A stretch of DNA of 64,000 nt from UBA2137 sp963740205 (GTDB taxonomy: Bacteria > Pseudomonadota > Alphaproteobacteria > Micavibrionales > Micavibrionaceae): the NCBI GenBank assembly GCA_963740205.1, contig CAVUDD010000005.1, positions 511,178 through 575,177 of the forward strand. The letters run 5' to 3'. Below, piece after piece: positions 55,092 to 63,417 of the stretch (position 1 is the stretch's first letter; each line of letters starts with the position of its first letter). Under the pieces are notes generated by a model. The model did no database searches, was not told the DNA's origin, and was given only the letters and a program-made list of their open reading frames with translations. The position numbers were made by a program, and so were the translations under genes.

Positions 55092-56399
55092 GTGATCAAT
55101 GCAAATATTAAATATTTAGAGCCATCTAAATTAAAATTTTATTCTAAAAATCCACGAATTCATTCTAAAGAACAAATTTCAAAAATCATTGAAAGTATCA
55201 ATGAATTTGGATTTCTTATCCCGATTACTATTGATGAAAATTATTTAGTCATTAACGGCCAGGCGCGAGCAGAGGCTGCCCTAAAAATGGGATTAGAAAC
55301 CGTTCCGTGCATTCACTATTCTCACTTATCTAAACAACAAAAAAAAGCTTTTAGAATTGTAGATAATAAAACTGCAGAGCTTAGTAAGTGGGATTTTGAA
55401 CTATTACACTCTGAGTTCAAACTTTTAGAAGAGTGCAACTATGATTTAAGTTTTACTGGTTTTGAAACAGCAGAAATCGATATCATATTTGATAGTCACT
55501 CCAGCGATCCAGAACTTAGCCAATCTTCAGATGAGTTGGATACTTATTCCAGAAATGAAACATCTGTTTCTAAAGAAGGGGACCTATGGTTGCTTGGAGA
55601 ACATAGGCTTTATTGCGGTAGCGCTTTAGAAGAAGAAAGTTATAAAACTCTGTTTGGATCAGATATGGCTGACGCTGTGTTTACCGACCCACCATACAAT
55701 GTTCCTGTTCAGGGTCACGTATGCGGTAATGGAAAATTTAAACATAAAGATTTTCTTCAAGCATCTGGAGAGATGTCGGAAGAAGAGTTTACATCCTTTT
55801 TATCATGTTTCATGGGGGCATCTCTTCCTCATTTAAAAGACGGAGCTCTTTACTACTGTTGTATGGATTGGCGTCATAACTATGAGCTTATAAGCGCATC
55901 AAAAAGTGTAAATCTAAAATACATAAATCTTTGTGTGTGGAATAAATCTAATGGAGGGATGGGGAGTTTATATAGATCTAAGCATGAACTTATAAACGTT
56001 TTCAAGAATGGTAAGGCTTCGCACACCAACAATATAAAGCTTGGTAAGCACGGACGGTACAGAACCAACGTCTGGGATTATCCTGGTGTAAATACACAGA
56101 ACTTTAGCGACAGTGATCTTAGTATGCACCCCACAGTGAAACCCCTCGAACTGGTAATAGACGCGGTTAAGGATTGTACAAACCGCGATGAAATCATTTT
56201 AGATCCATTTATGGGCTCAGGTACAACAATCATTGCAGCACATGAGGCTGCACGCAGAGCTTATGGCATAGAGCTTGATCCTCACTACATTGATACAGCT
56301 ATTCATAGGTGGCAGTCAGTGACTGGAGGAAAAGCCATACATGCACAATCAAATAAAACTTTCAACGCAATGGAGAATACAAATGTCAGAAGAAGATAA
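55092..56399 (+). CDS. ParB-domain DNA methyltransferase (N4/N6 class)
   Basis: A 435-residue fusion. The GTG at 55092 is chosen because AGGAGG sits five bases before it; the frame is open 16 codons further upstream. Residues about 1-110 are a ParB/Srx-like nuclease or CTPase fold (KNPRIHSKEQISKIIESI, NGQARAEAALKMG). The methyltransferase follows with motif IV DPPYN near 199 and the SAM-binding DPFMGSGTTIIAA near the C-terminus, the order of CcrM-like beta enzymes. Such fusions are usual in prophages and islands. Target site unknown. No restriction nuclease is adjacent. Confidence 0.88.
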   Translation: MINANIKYLEPSKLKFYSKNPRIHSKEQISKIIESINEFGFLIPITIDENYLVINGQARAEAALKMGLETVPCIHYSHLSKQQKKAFRIVDNKTAELSKWDFELLHSEFKLLEECNYDLSFTGFETAEIDIIFDSHSSDPELSQSSDELDTYSRNETSVSKEGDLWLLGEHRLYCGSALEEESYKTLFGSDMADAVFTDPPYNVPVQGHVCGNGKFKHKDFLQASGEMSEEEFTSFLSCFMGASLPHLKDGALYYCCMDWRHNYELISASKSVNLKYINLCVWNKSNGGMGSLYRSKHELINVFKNGKASHTNNIKLGKHGRYRTNVWDYPGVNTQNFSDSDLSMHPTVKPLELVIDAVKDCTNRDEIILDPFMGSGTTIIAAHEAARRAYGIELDPHYIDTAIHRWQSVTGGKAIHAQSNKTFNAMENTNVRRR

Positions 56400-56859
56400 T
56401 AAACAATTAGGTGAAGTTAAAATTCGTCATAGAGTTATGAATAAACCCAAAAACTACGAGGTTGGATATAAAAAGGCACCTAAATCTACTCAGTTTAAAA
56501 AAGGGAAAAGTGGTAATCCAAAAGGGAGGCCTAAAAAAAAGTTAACAAACATCAAAACCCAGCTATTCAAGATGCTTGAGACTGAATTTGTGACCGTTAA
56601 ACAAGGTAATACCACAAAGAAAATTCCTTTGCGAGAAGCTATAGCGCAAGTTGCTATTAAGAAAGCAATGGAAGGTGATTATAGGGCTCTGAAGAGATTG
56701 ATGGATATAGATATGGAGGGTTTTTATAAGCAATTAGAAAAAGTAAATGACAATGGTTTGGGCATTATAAAAGAAATGCTTATGGAGGCGGCAGGAGAAA
56801 ATGAAAAACTTGCTCAGTTAAGAAGTGCAGAAAACTTAGATGTTCTACTTGATAAGTAA
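56383..56859 (+). CDS. DUF5681 family protein
   Basis: A 158-residue protein. ATG 56383 with GGAG eight bases upstream overlaps the methyltransferase by 17 bp. The family core is YEVGYKKAPKSTQFKKGKSG followed by NPKGRPKKK, then PLREAIAQVAIKKAMEGDYR. The N-terminal part is basic and likely binds nucleic acid. DUF5681 genes often stand next to ParB-methyltransferase genes in phage-like segments, where a packaging-related role has been suggested only by context. Confidence 0.78.
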   Translation: MSEEDNKQLGEVKIRHRVMNKPKNYEVGYKKAPKSTQFKKGKSGNPKGRPKKKLTNIKTQLFKMLETEFVTVKQGNTTKKIPLREAIAQVAIKKAMEGDYRALKRLMDIDMEGFYKQLEKVNDNGLGIIKEMLMEAAGENEKLAQLRSAENLDVLLDK

Positions 56860-56860
56860 A

Positions 56861-57805
56861 TTAGGGAATGCAGTTAACAGAGCATTTAATCATATTATCT
56901 TTTATAAAAGCCTTAACTTGACTTTCTTTTAGCCGTTCAACTTGAGAGCATATTTTTTCGCCCTCAATGACGTAGCCTTGTTTTCCGGTTATATTGGTGA
57001 CGGTGAACTTTTGGAACTTGTCCATGTCAGGTTTTGGTGGATAGTATTGGGCTAAACAAGCACCGCTTCCTATTACTTCAAAAGCAACGGTATTTGATAA
57101 ATATTGAACGGGTATTTTAATATAAATATAATCTTTATGTTGGGTTACCCAATTGCTTGCCCAAGGGGTGAGTATTTCGTGGACACTCTTCGTTAGTTCA
57201 TTTCTAGAATGGTAATTCATATCATACGCTTTAGAAGCGACTACTTCTTTTAATGGAGAAAATATAACTTTTTCTGAACTTATGAGGTTTCCAGAGGTTT
57301 CTTTTTTAACTTCTTCACCGTCTAAATTTCGGTTTTTATATCCAAACTTTGGATTAGGTTGTTTGTATGTAATTGAGGCTTTGATCAATAAATTATTATC
57401 AATTGATTTAACGTAAATAGGTTCACCCAATTTTCGAAATAACTCTTTGCGTTTCTTTAATTGCTGCTGCCAGTCGCTGTCACTGATTTCTACAGAGTGA
57501 TAACCACGCCATTTTAAAAGTGAAGAAGTTTCTTGGAAGTAATCAAAGGAATATTTTTTTCCATCATGATCATCATAGGATCGCGAGATGCTAATTGAAA
57601 CTTGTGTATCATCAGGTAGGTCCGTAATTAGTTTAAAGCTAATCTTATTATTTATTTTACTGACATCTAATTTAAACTGTGTAACCAACAGCTTTTCAAC
57701 TAATGGTTTAATTTCATAACCAATATTCTGATTACTATTTGCAGTCGCGCCTCGATCGAAAGAGTTAAATAATATTAGGGTAACAATAAAAATAAATTTG
57801 CGCAT
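56861..57805 (-). CDS. exported protein of unknown function
   Basis: A 314-residue protein with a signal peptide (MRKFIFIVTLILFNSFDRGATA, cleavage near residue 22). The mature part is Lys- and Asn-rich, with mixed strand/helix pattern and four cysteines, three of them in the last 65 residues, suggesting disulphides in the periplasm. No domain recognised. GGGAGG lies five bases before the ATG but is buried in the stem of a structured leader (57811-57862). It ends 1 bp after the DUF5681 stop, convergently. AT-rich and probably foreign. Confidence 0.65.
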   Translation of the reverse strand: MRKFIFIVTLILFNSFDRGATANSNQNIGYEIKPLVEKLLVTQFKLDVSKINNKISFKLITDLPDDTQVSISISRSYDDHDGKKYSFDYFQETSSLLKWRGYHSVEISDSDWQQQLKKRKELFRKLGEPIYVKSIDNNLLIKASITYKQPNPKFGYKNRNLDGEEVKKETSGNLISSEKVIFSPLKEVVASKAYDMNYHSRNELTKSVHEILTPWASNWVTQHKDYIYIKIPVQYLSNTVAFEVIGSGACLAQYYPPKPDMDKFQKFTVTNITGKQGYVIEGEKICSQVERLKESQVKAFIKDNMIKCSVNCIP

Positions 57806-57810
57806 GTGAG

Positions 57811-57996
57811 CCTCCCGTTTCTAAAGTAGAAAGTCACCAAGATTGCTCTTGGTGACCGGGAGTTTCAAAGTTGCAGTTACACAACCGCGACGATCTTTGG
57901 CCGCGAGGCTTGGACATACATCGCCACCTCCCGGTCATAAGACCGAAAGGCGACATCGTAACGGCGATATCAGCCGGTAACTGCAGAGTTTGAAAG
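57811..57996 (-). ncRNA. GC-rich structured leader, candidate cis-regulatory RNA
   Basis: About 54 percent GC over 57841-57960, against roughly one third around it. On either strand: CTCCCG (57812-57817) pairs CGGGAG (57857-57862) and encloses two perfect hairpins, TTTCTA/TAGAAA (57818-57832) and GTCACCAAGA/TCTTGGTGAC (57833-57856), a three-way junction with no unpaired junction base. Next, TTTCAAA and TGCAGTTAC (57863-57880) pair GTAACTGCA and TTTGAAA (57977-57995) over a 96-nt interior that has its own stems (TCGCC/GGCGA, CGGTC/GACCG, ACGAT/ATCGT). On the minus strand the first stem contains the Shine-Dalgarno of the exported-protein gene. No known family matched from memory. Confidence 0.6.
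57877..57921 (-). CDS. 14-residue leader peptide inside the structured region
   Basis: On the minus strand GGGAGG (57927-57932) is followed five bases later by ATG and 14 codons (MYVQASRPKIVAVV) ending in TAA. The ribosome site has the same CGGGAGG core as that of the downstream exported-protein gene. The ORF occupies the 3' side of the interior loop and reaches into the long-range stem, so its translation would open or close the fold. Whether it is translated is inferred from the ribosome site only. Confidence 0.4.
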   Translation of the reverse strand: MYVQASRPKIVAVV

Positions 57997-58060
57997 CCCC
58001 GGAGAATGCAAAATTACATTCACACTAGAACGTTAACTTGCTATTAGTTACGTATCAAGT

Positions 58061-58862
58061 GGTCTTGTCAGATTAAAATCAGGATTTGATTAATTTGTGA
58101 TAAATTTCATGAATGAAACCGATAAATCACTTTCGTTATTTTAAGACTAGTCCAGAAATCATCAAATTAGCTGTTATGTATTAAGTACGATATCCACTTA
58201 GCTTGCGCTAAGTTGAGGATATTTTGTACGAGCGCGACATCGACGTTACATATGAAGCCGTTCGCTAATGGTGGAATAAGTTCGGAACAGTTTTCTCCAA
58301 AGAAATTAAAAAGAAGAGACCACAAACTGTCTCGAACTGGCGTTGGCACATTGATGAAGTCTTCGTGAAAATAAACGGGAAAACATATTATTTGTGGCGT
58401 GCTGTTTACCACGAAGGAACAGTTTTAGACTGTTATGTTTCAAAGAAAAGGTGTAAGAAAACAGCGCGTAAAGTTCTCACAAAACTCGTCAGGACATACG
58501 GAAAGCCTCATGAAATTGTAACTGACAAACTAGCCTCTTATGGTGCTGCACTTAAAGAACTTAATCTCAAACATCTGCAAAATACTGAGCGCTATAAGAA
58601 CAACCAAGTTGAGAATTCACATCTCCATTTTTGACGGCGGGAAAGGGGAATGAATAAGTTCCGATTAATGAAAACACTTAAGAAATTCACCTCAATTCAA
58701 TCGACTTTCCAAAATCATTTCAATCACCAAAGACATCTAGAAACCAGACAACAATTTAAGAGTTTAAGAAATTCCTCGCGCAATGCACGGAATGAAATTT
58801 GTATGGCTTAGGTTTTGACGTATGATGTTTCTTGAGAAGACTTGGTTTTAGTCTGACAGCAC
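58061..58862 (+). mobile_element. IS6-family insertion sequence, decayed copy
   Basis: About 800 bp. The left terminal inverted repeat GGTCTTGTCAGATTAAAA begins at 58061. The right end near 58846-58862 keeps TTTTAGTCTGACA but then diverges from the expected AAGACC. The transposase inside has four in-frame stops. No 8-bp target duplication is visible. It inserted next to the structured leader region, possibly removing its upstream promoter. Confidence 0.8.
58113..58811 (+). pseudogene. IS6-family transposase, four in-frame stops
   Basis: Starts MKPINHFRYFKTSPEIIKL and aligns without gaps with the second copy over the full 232 codons. Stops are TAA at 58182 (a Tyr in the other copy), TAA at 58209 (shared with the other copy), TAA at 58266 (a Tyr in the other copy) and TGA at 58632 (an Arg). 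The DDE residues (WHIDEV, VTDKL, NQVENSH) are otherwise kept. All three private stops come from base substitutions, so this is genuine decay and not an indel artefact. Confidence 0.85.
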
Positions 58863-58877
58863 TAATAGGAACTCGAT

Positions 58878-58973
58878 ATGAATGATGAAATTAGGTTTGA
58901 GTGTAAGAATGGTAAAACAGTTATCATGAAGGAAAACCATTGTTTCGAAGATTTGGAGGTCTTGTCAGATTAA
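58878..58973 (+). pseudogene. 31-codon remnant cut off by the second IS
   Basis: Between the two insertion sequences lie about 95 bp. An ATG at 58878 opens a frame (MNDEIRFECKNGKTVIMKEN and ten more residues) that runs into the left end of the second IS and stops there at 58971. It looks like the 5' end of a gene interrupted by the insertion. Too short to identify; no matching 3' part was found after the second IS. Confidence 0.35.
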
Positions 58974-59760
58974 AATGAGATGTTTGGCATTTTCTGCTAA
59001 ATTCTTTCTATGAAACCGATAAATCACTTCCGATATTTTAAGACCAGTCCAGAAATCATCAAACTAGCAGTCATGTACTATGTACGTTATCCGCTTAGCT
59101 TGCGCTAAGTTGAGGATATTTTGTATGAGCGCGGTATCGATGTGACACATGAAACTATCCGTTACTGGTGGAATAGATTTGGTGCATTATTTTCTAGAGA
59201 AATCAAAAAGAGAAAGTCTCAATCTGTATCAAACTGGAGATGGCACATTGACGAGGTCTTCGTCAAAATCAAAGGTGAGACGCATTATCTCTGGCGTGCT
59301 ATTGATCATGAAGGAACGGTTTTAGATTGCTACGTTTCAAAGAGAAGGTGTAAAAAAACTGCACTTAAGGTTTTGAGAAAGCTCATTAGAAGGTACGGAA
59401 AACCTAATGAAATTGTTACTGATAAGTTGCCATCCTATAAAGCGGCTCTTAAAGAAATTAACTTAGTTCATATCCAGAATACTCAACAATACAAAAATAA
59501 TCAGGTTGAGAATTCACACCTACATTTTCGACGAAGGGAGAGAGGAATGAATAAATTTAGATTGATGCAAACACTCCAGAAATTTATCTCAATTCAATCC
59601 AGTTTTCAAAACCATTTCAATCACCAGAGACATCTAGAAACCAGACAAAATTTTAAGGCTTTAAGAAATTCCTCGCTTACTGCATGGAATGAGATTTGTG
59701 TAGCCTAAAACTTGACGTATAGAGCTTTCGAAGAATTGATAGTTTTAGTCTGACAAGACC
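58958..59760 (+). mobile_element. IS6-family insertion sequence, second copy
   Basis: 803 bp, with left repeat GGTCTTGTCAGATTAAAA at 58958-58975 and right repeat TTTTAGTCTGACAAGACC at 59743-59760, matching over 17 of 18 positions. Length is typical for IS6/IS26-like elements. Flanking octamers (GATTTGGA and ATCAATAG) differ, so no target duplication is seen. It lies in the same orientation as the decayed copy, 95 bp away, and 77 bp before the copper-related genes. Confidence 0.88.
59010..59708 (+). pseudogene. IS6-family transposase with one in-frame TAA; downstream ORF open from TTG 59121
   Basis: A full-length IS6 DDE transposase frame of 232 codons, broken only by TAA at 59106. The 195-residue part from TTG 59121 keeps the catalytic triad (Asp in WHIDEV, Asp in VTDKL, Glu in NQVENSH). 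The stop lies in the 3' arm of hairpin CTTAGC-TTGC-GCTAAG, and GAGG stands five to six bases before TTG 59121, so stop-and-restart translation is possible. The same stop, hairpin and GAGG occur in the decayed copy, although the proteins differ at roughly one residue in five. Confidence 0.8.
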
Positions 59761-59837
59761 ATCAATAGAGTAAAAATTTTTAAGAAAAAATGAAACTTAA
59801 TGGACTTTTAAACCGAATTGGTTAGTATGGGGATGAA

Positions 59838-60215
59838 ATGAAAAGAATAACTCTTACATTTATGACTTTGCTAGCTGTACTACCATCATTGATGTGTTTT
59901 ATGGCCTTTTGTCCTATGCAATCAGCACAGGCCAGTGAGCCTGTGCCTTGTCATGAACAAGCAGAACAAACCGATGGTGGTGGTGTTATGCTTATGTCTG
60001 ATTGTATGGGTATAGATTTTTTCTCTGCAAACACGTCCAATGATTTTCAACCCGATCTGCAAATTGACACTCTAGATTTTGCATGGGCTGATATATCTTC
60101 AATTCACAGTGTTGAGCCAAGTAATGTAAATACTATCCGTGGTCCGCCGTTGACGAAAGACATTCGGAGTCCGTCTCAGCCACTCTATTTCACAACACAA
60201 CGTTTCCGTATCTAA
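59838..60215 (+). CDS. small exported Cys/Met-rich protein preceding the copper efflux genes
   Basis: A 125-residue protein with a hydrophobic N-terminal signal or anchor (about residues 1-32). PCHEQ and SDCMGIDF hold cysteines with nearby methionines, and the end PLYFTTQRFRI resembles small proteins that commonly open cus/czc-type operons. A metal-binding or regulatory role is inferred from that context. GGGGATG-type ribosome site directly before the ATG. CusC follows 92 bp later. Confidence 0.65.
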   Translation: MKRITLTFMTLLAVLPSLMCFMAFCPMQSAQASEPVPCHEQAEQTDGGGVMLMSDCMGIDFFSANTSNDFQPDLQIDTLDFAWADISSIHSVEPSNVNTIRGPPLTKDIRSPSQPLYFTTQRFRI

Positions 60216-60307
60216 ATACTGATCTCTTTAATGTGCCTGTCATAACAATGTGACGGGCATTAAGCGCATTTTATTGCGCTTTTCGCATCAAAAAAGGAGA
60301 TCACAAT

Positions 60308-61579
60308 ATGCGACCATTTAGACTATATTTAGCCACAGTAGCGGCATTATTAACAATTGCTTTTCAATCGCCAGCATATGCTGAGACTTTTGAAGAGTAT
60401 GTTCAAAAGCTTGCAGAGCATCCCCAAGCGATGAGCATATTAAGCGAAAGCGAAGCTACAAAGGCGCAAGCCAAAGGTGAGCTTGGATTACCTGATCCTA
60501 TGATAATGATTGGCATTGATAATGTGCCTATTTCTGATCCAGCCTTTGATCGTTTTTTACCAACATCTAAAGTAATTGGGTTTTCACAAGCTATCCCTAA
60601 CCCTGTTTTATTGGGGGCTAAGTCACGTAAACTTGACGAAGTTTCTGCAAAACAAAAACTATTAGCAGATTATACCGTAGAGCGTCTGCGCTATATGTTT
60701 ATTAGCAAGCTAGCTGAATACGAAAATGTTAAAACGCAAGAAGATGTCATTCATCATCAGCTATCCCATTATAAAGAGCTTGAAAATGCTTTCAAAGGCC
60801 AGTTGGAATCTGGACAATCTGTCTACCAAAGATTTTCAGAAATTGATGTAGAGCGCGCAGAAGCGGAGCGTAAACTAAATAATCTACAAGCTCAAAAAGA
60901 AGCTATCAGAGCTGAGTTTGTTAGGCTTGTTGATGAAGTTCCTGAAATGGAAGTACCAGTAGTAACGGCTATTGTCTGGGATAATAACCCTAATACTTTA
61001 TTCCCTGTTTTAGTTGCGGCTAAAGACGTTGATATATCTAGAAAAGATATAAAAGTGGCTGATGCTGCTTTCTTACCTAACTTTGGTGTGAACGCGGTCT
61101 ATAAACAGCGTGAAGATGGTCAAAACAGAAGCTTTTCTGGCGATGATTGGTTTTCAGTTCAAGCACAAATTTCAATTCCATTATGGGCGGCTAAGAACCA
61201 AGTGCCTAAGTTGAGAGCGGCAAAAGCGCGTGAGCGGAGCGCTATTCATTCTTATGATGATGTAGCGGGGCAGTGGTTAAAGCAAATGACAACACTTAAA
61301 AGTGCGAGTGAGGCTTCTGCTAAAAATATCAAGGTGTTGCAAAATAAAGATCATGCGATGTCTCAAAAAATAAAAGCAGTTCAACGTAATTATGAAGCGG
61401 GAACGGCCAATTTAGATTCTGTTTTACTGGCTAAAATTGACCGTGCCAATATTCAAGTGCAACTCGCTGATGCAAGGCAAGAATATATATCCAGAGTAGC
61501 AGAGTATAATTCAAATATTGCCCCCTCGAATACAAACGTAATTGCCAAAAAAATGCCTGTTCAGGAGAACTCAAAATGA
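60308..61579 (+). CDS. TolC-family outer membrane efflux protein (CusC-like)
   Basis: A 423-residue protein with a signal peptide (residues 1-25, ending SPAYA) and the outer-membrane efflux protein fold: two repeats of long helices (about 40-200 and 225-410) with strands at LPDPMIMIGIDNVPI and LPNFGVNAVYKQRE. It would be the outer-membrane channel of the Cu/Ag tripartite pump. AAAGGAG stands before the ATG. Its stop overlaps the CusB start (ATGA). Confidence 0.85.
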   Translation: MRPFRLYLATVAALLTIAFQSPAYAETFEEYVQKLAEHPQAMSILSESEATKAQAKGELGLPDPMIMIGIDNVPISDPAFDRFLPTSKVIGFSQAIPNPVLLGAKSRKLDEVSAKQKLLADYTVERLRYMFISKLAEYENVKTQEDVIHHQLSHYKELENAFKGQLESGQSVYQRFSEIDVERAEAERKLNNLQAQKEAIRAEFVRLVDEVPEMEVPVVTAIVWDNNPNTLFPVLVAAKDVDISRKDIKVADAAFLPNFGVNAVYKQREDGQNRSFSGDDWFSVQAQISIPLWAAKNQVPKLRAAKARERSAIHSYDDVAGQWLKQMTTLKSASEASAKNIKVLQNKDHAMSQKIKAVQRNYEAGTANLDSVLLAKIDRANIQVQLADARQEYISRVAEYNSNIAPSNTNVIAKKMPVQENSK

Positions 61580-63417
61580 GATGTCAACTTTCAAAAACGA
61601 TATTTTTATTAACTTTTCTAGTGACGATTATCACGACTATGCCTTCAATGGCGCAAGCACAGAAATATACGTGTCCTATGCACCCTCATTATATTGCGCT
61701 TGATGAAGGGACGTGTCCGATATGTGGAATGGATCTTGTGCCACTTGGCGGGGATGAGGTGGATGATACCGAGGTACAAAACACGTCAGCTCTTTCAGGA
61801 GAGAAAAAAATATTATACTGGCAAGCCCCAATGGACCCAAATTATAAGATGGATAAACCTGGTAAATCCCCAATGGGTATGGATTTAGTTCCTATATATG
61901 CAGAAGAGCCAATCGCTGATACAGGTCGAACAGTGGTTAAAATTGACTCTAGAAATGATCCAAAATTCAGGTGTGCGTAGTGAAAAAGCACAAATGAGTA
62001 ATTTAGGCGTTTTAGTGCGTAGTTATGGTGATATTACCGAAAATACGCGTGATCAATTTGATATCTCTAGCCGTGTTGAAGGTTGGATAAATCAATTAAA
62101 TGTGAAGGCAGTAGGGGATGTTGTGAAAAAGGGCGATTTGCTTTTGACGCTATATAGCCCACAGCTTATCTCCTCCCAGAGTGATTTAATAAGCGCGTTA
62201 AAATCAGGTAGTACAGGTATTGCAAATTCTGCATCTAAAAGACTTGAAGCTTTAGGGATGCAAAAGCAAGCTATTAAAGAATTAAAGAAAAGTCGTAAAG
62301 TTTTTCAAAATGTTCCCTTCTATGCTGAGAATGATGGCTTGGTGAGTAAAATAGATGTGCGTGAAGGCGGTTTTGTAAGACCTGCAATGACGATTATGTC
62401 CCTACAAAACTATGACACTGTTTGGATTGAGGCCAGTCTAGCAGAAAAAGATATAGCTTTTGTAAACGAAAAATCAGATGTGATGGTCTCTTTTCCAACG
62501 CTTGGGGTTTCCGATATTAAGGCAACCATTCATTAGATTTACCCAACAGTTGATCGTGCAACACGCACAGGACGTTTGCGGTCTTGTGATTGATAACAAA
62601 GATGGAATGTTAAAGCCTGGGGCTTATGTCTGACACATTTGATAGTTTGAAACAGATGCGAAGCCACGTTTATCAATTCCAAGCGATGCCATTTTAAAAA
62701 GTAGAGAAGGTGATTTTGTTGTCACTGATTTAGGCGAGGGGCGTTTTCAACCACGCTCAATTACCACAGGCTTAAAGTATCAGAGGTGGTACAGAAGTTC
62801 CTGATGGTTTAAGTGACGGTGATAACGTCGTGGTCAGTGGACAATTCTTGATTGACTTTGAAAGTGCCTTGCGCGAGTCATTCCGTAAAATGCAACAAAT
62901 GCAGTTATCTCTTTCAGCCCTTGATGTGGGTGATGATCAAATGGCGATGATTAATCATTTGGTAGATGCTGCTTTGTATCTTCATGAAGAGTTAGTAGCA
63001 GACCGTTTTGGAATAAACAATGATAATGCCTGCTATTTCTAATGGTGATCATTTAATATCTGCCTTTCGCGGCACAAAATTGCAGTTTATTTTGGAAGAT
63101 GCTGAGCGGGCATTACAAAAGGCACAAGAAAGCAATACACGAGCGCAGTGGCAGGCTGGATTAAATGACCTTGTAACAGCTTTAAAGCCTTGGTTGTTAG
63201 AGGGGCGTCCTCAATATTATCAATCTAAAAACCTTACTCTTTTATACGGCTCATGGCCTTGATAAATATTGGCTACAATTAGAGGGATCTCCTGAAATTC
63301 CTTATGAAAGCGGCATGCCAATGCCAATTGAATGGCCAAATAAGGCTCAGACTCTGCACCTGTAATCAAGAAGAAGCACCGACAATGCCAGTAGGGGGTT
63401 CTCATGCAGGACACTAA
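61576..63417 (+). pseudogene. CusB-like heavy-metal efflux adaptor, many frameshifts
   Basis: After a signal peptide there are two heavy-metal-binding domains (YTCPMHPHY with CPICGMDLVPL; APMDPNYKMDKPGKSPMGM), then the membrane-fusion protein core and a long C-terminal domain. The frame breaks at about 61953 (one extra A), 62581, 62628-62650, 62781, 63027, 63239, 63353 and 63365, plus a TAG at 62534 where Tyr is expected. Between breaks the protein is well conserved (IDNKDGMLKPGAYV, VPDGLSDGDNVVVSGQFL). The reconstructed end, NQEEAPTMPVGGSHAGH, stops at 63415-63417 and overlaps cusA. Either decay or poor sequence. Confidence 0.8.

Noticed and set aside
57811..57996. tmRNA, RNase P RNA, SRP RNA or retron RNA
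   Set aside because: No proteolysis-tag reading frame, no conserved RNase P or SRP core sequence, and no reverse transcriptase gene nearby.
58209..58211. Recoding of TAA as an amino acid in this organism
   Set aside because: TAA is used as the normal stop of many core genes here, and the decayed copy's extra stops replace Tyr and Arg codons inconsistently.
58053..59768. Target-site duplication or a composite transposon bounded by the two IS copies
   Set aside because: The 8-bp flanks (TATCAAGT, GATTTGGA, ATCAATAG) do not match in any pairing, and only 95 bp lie between the copies.
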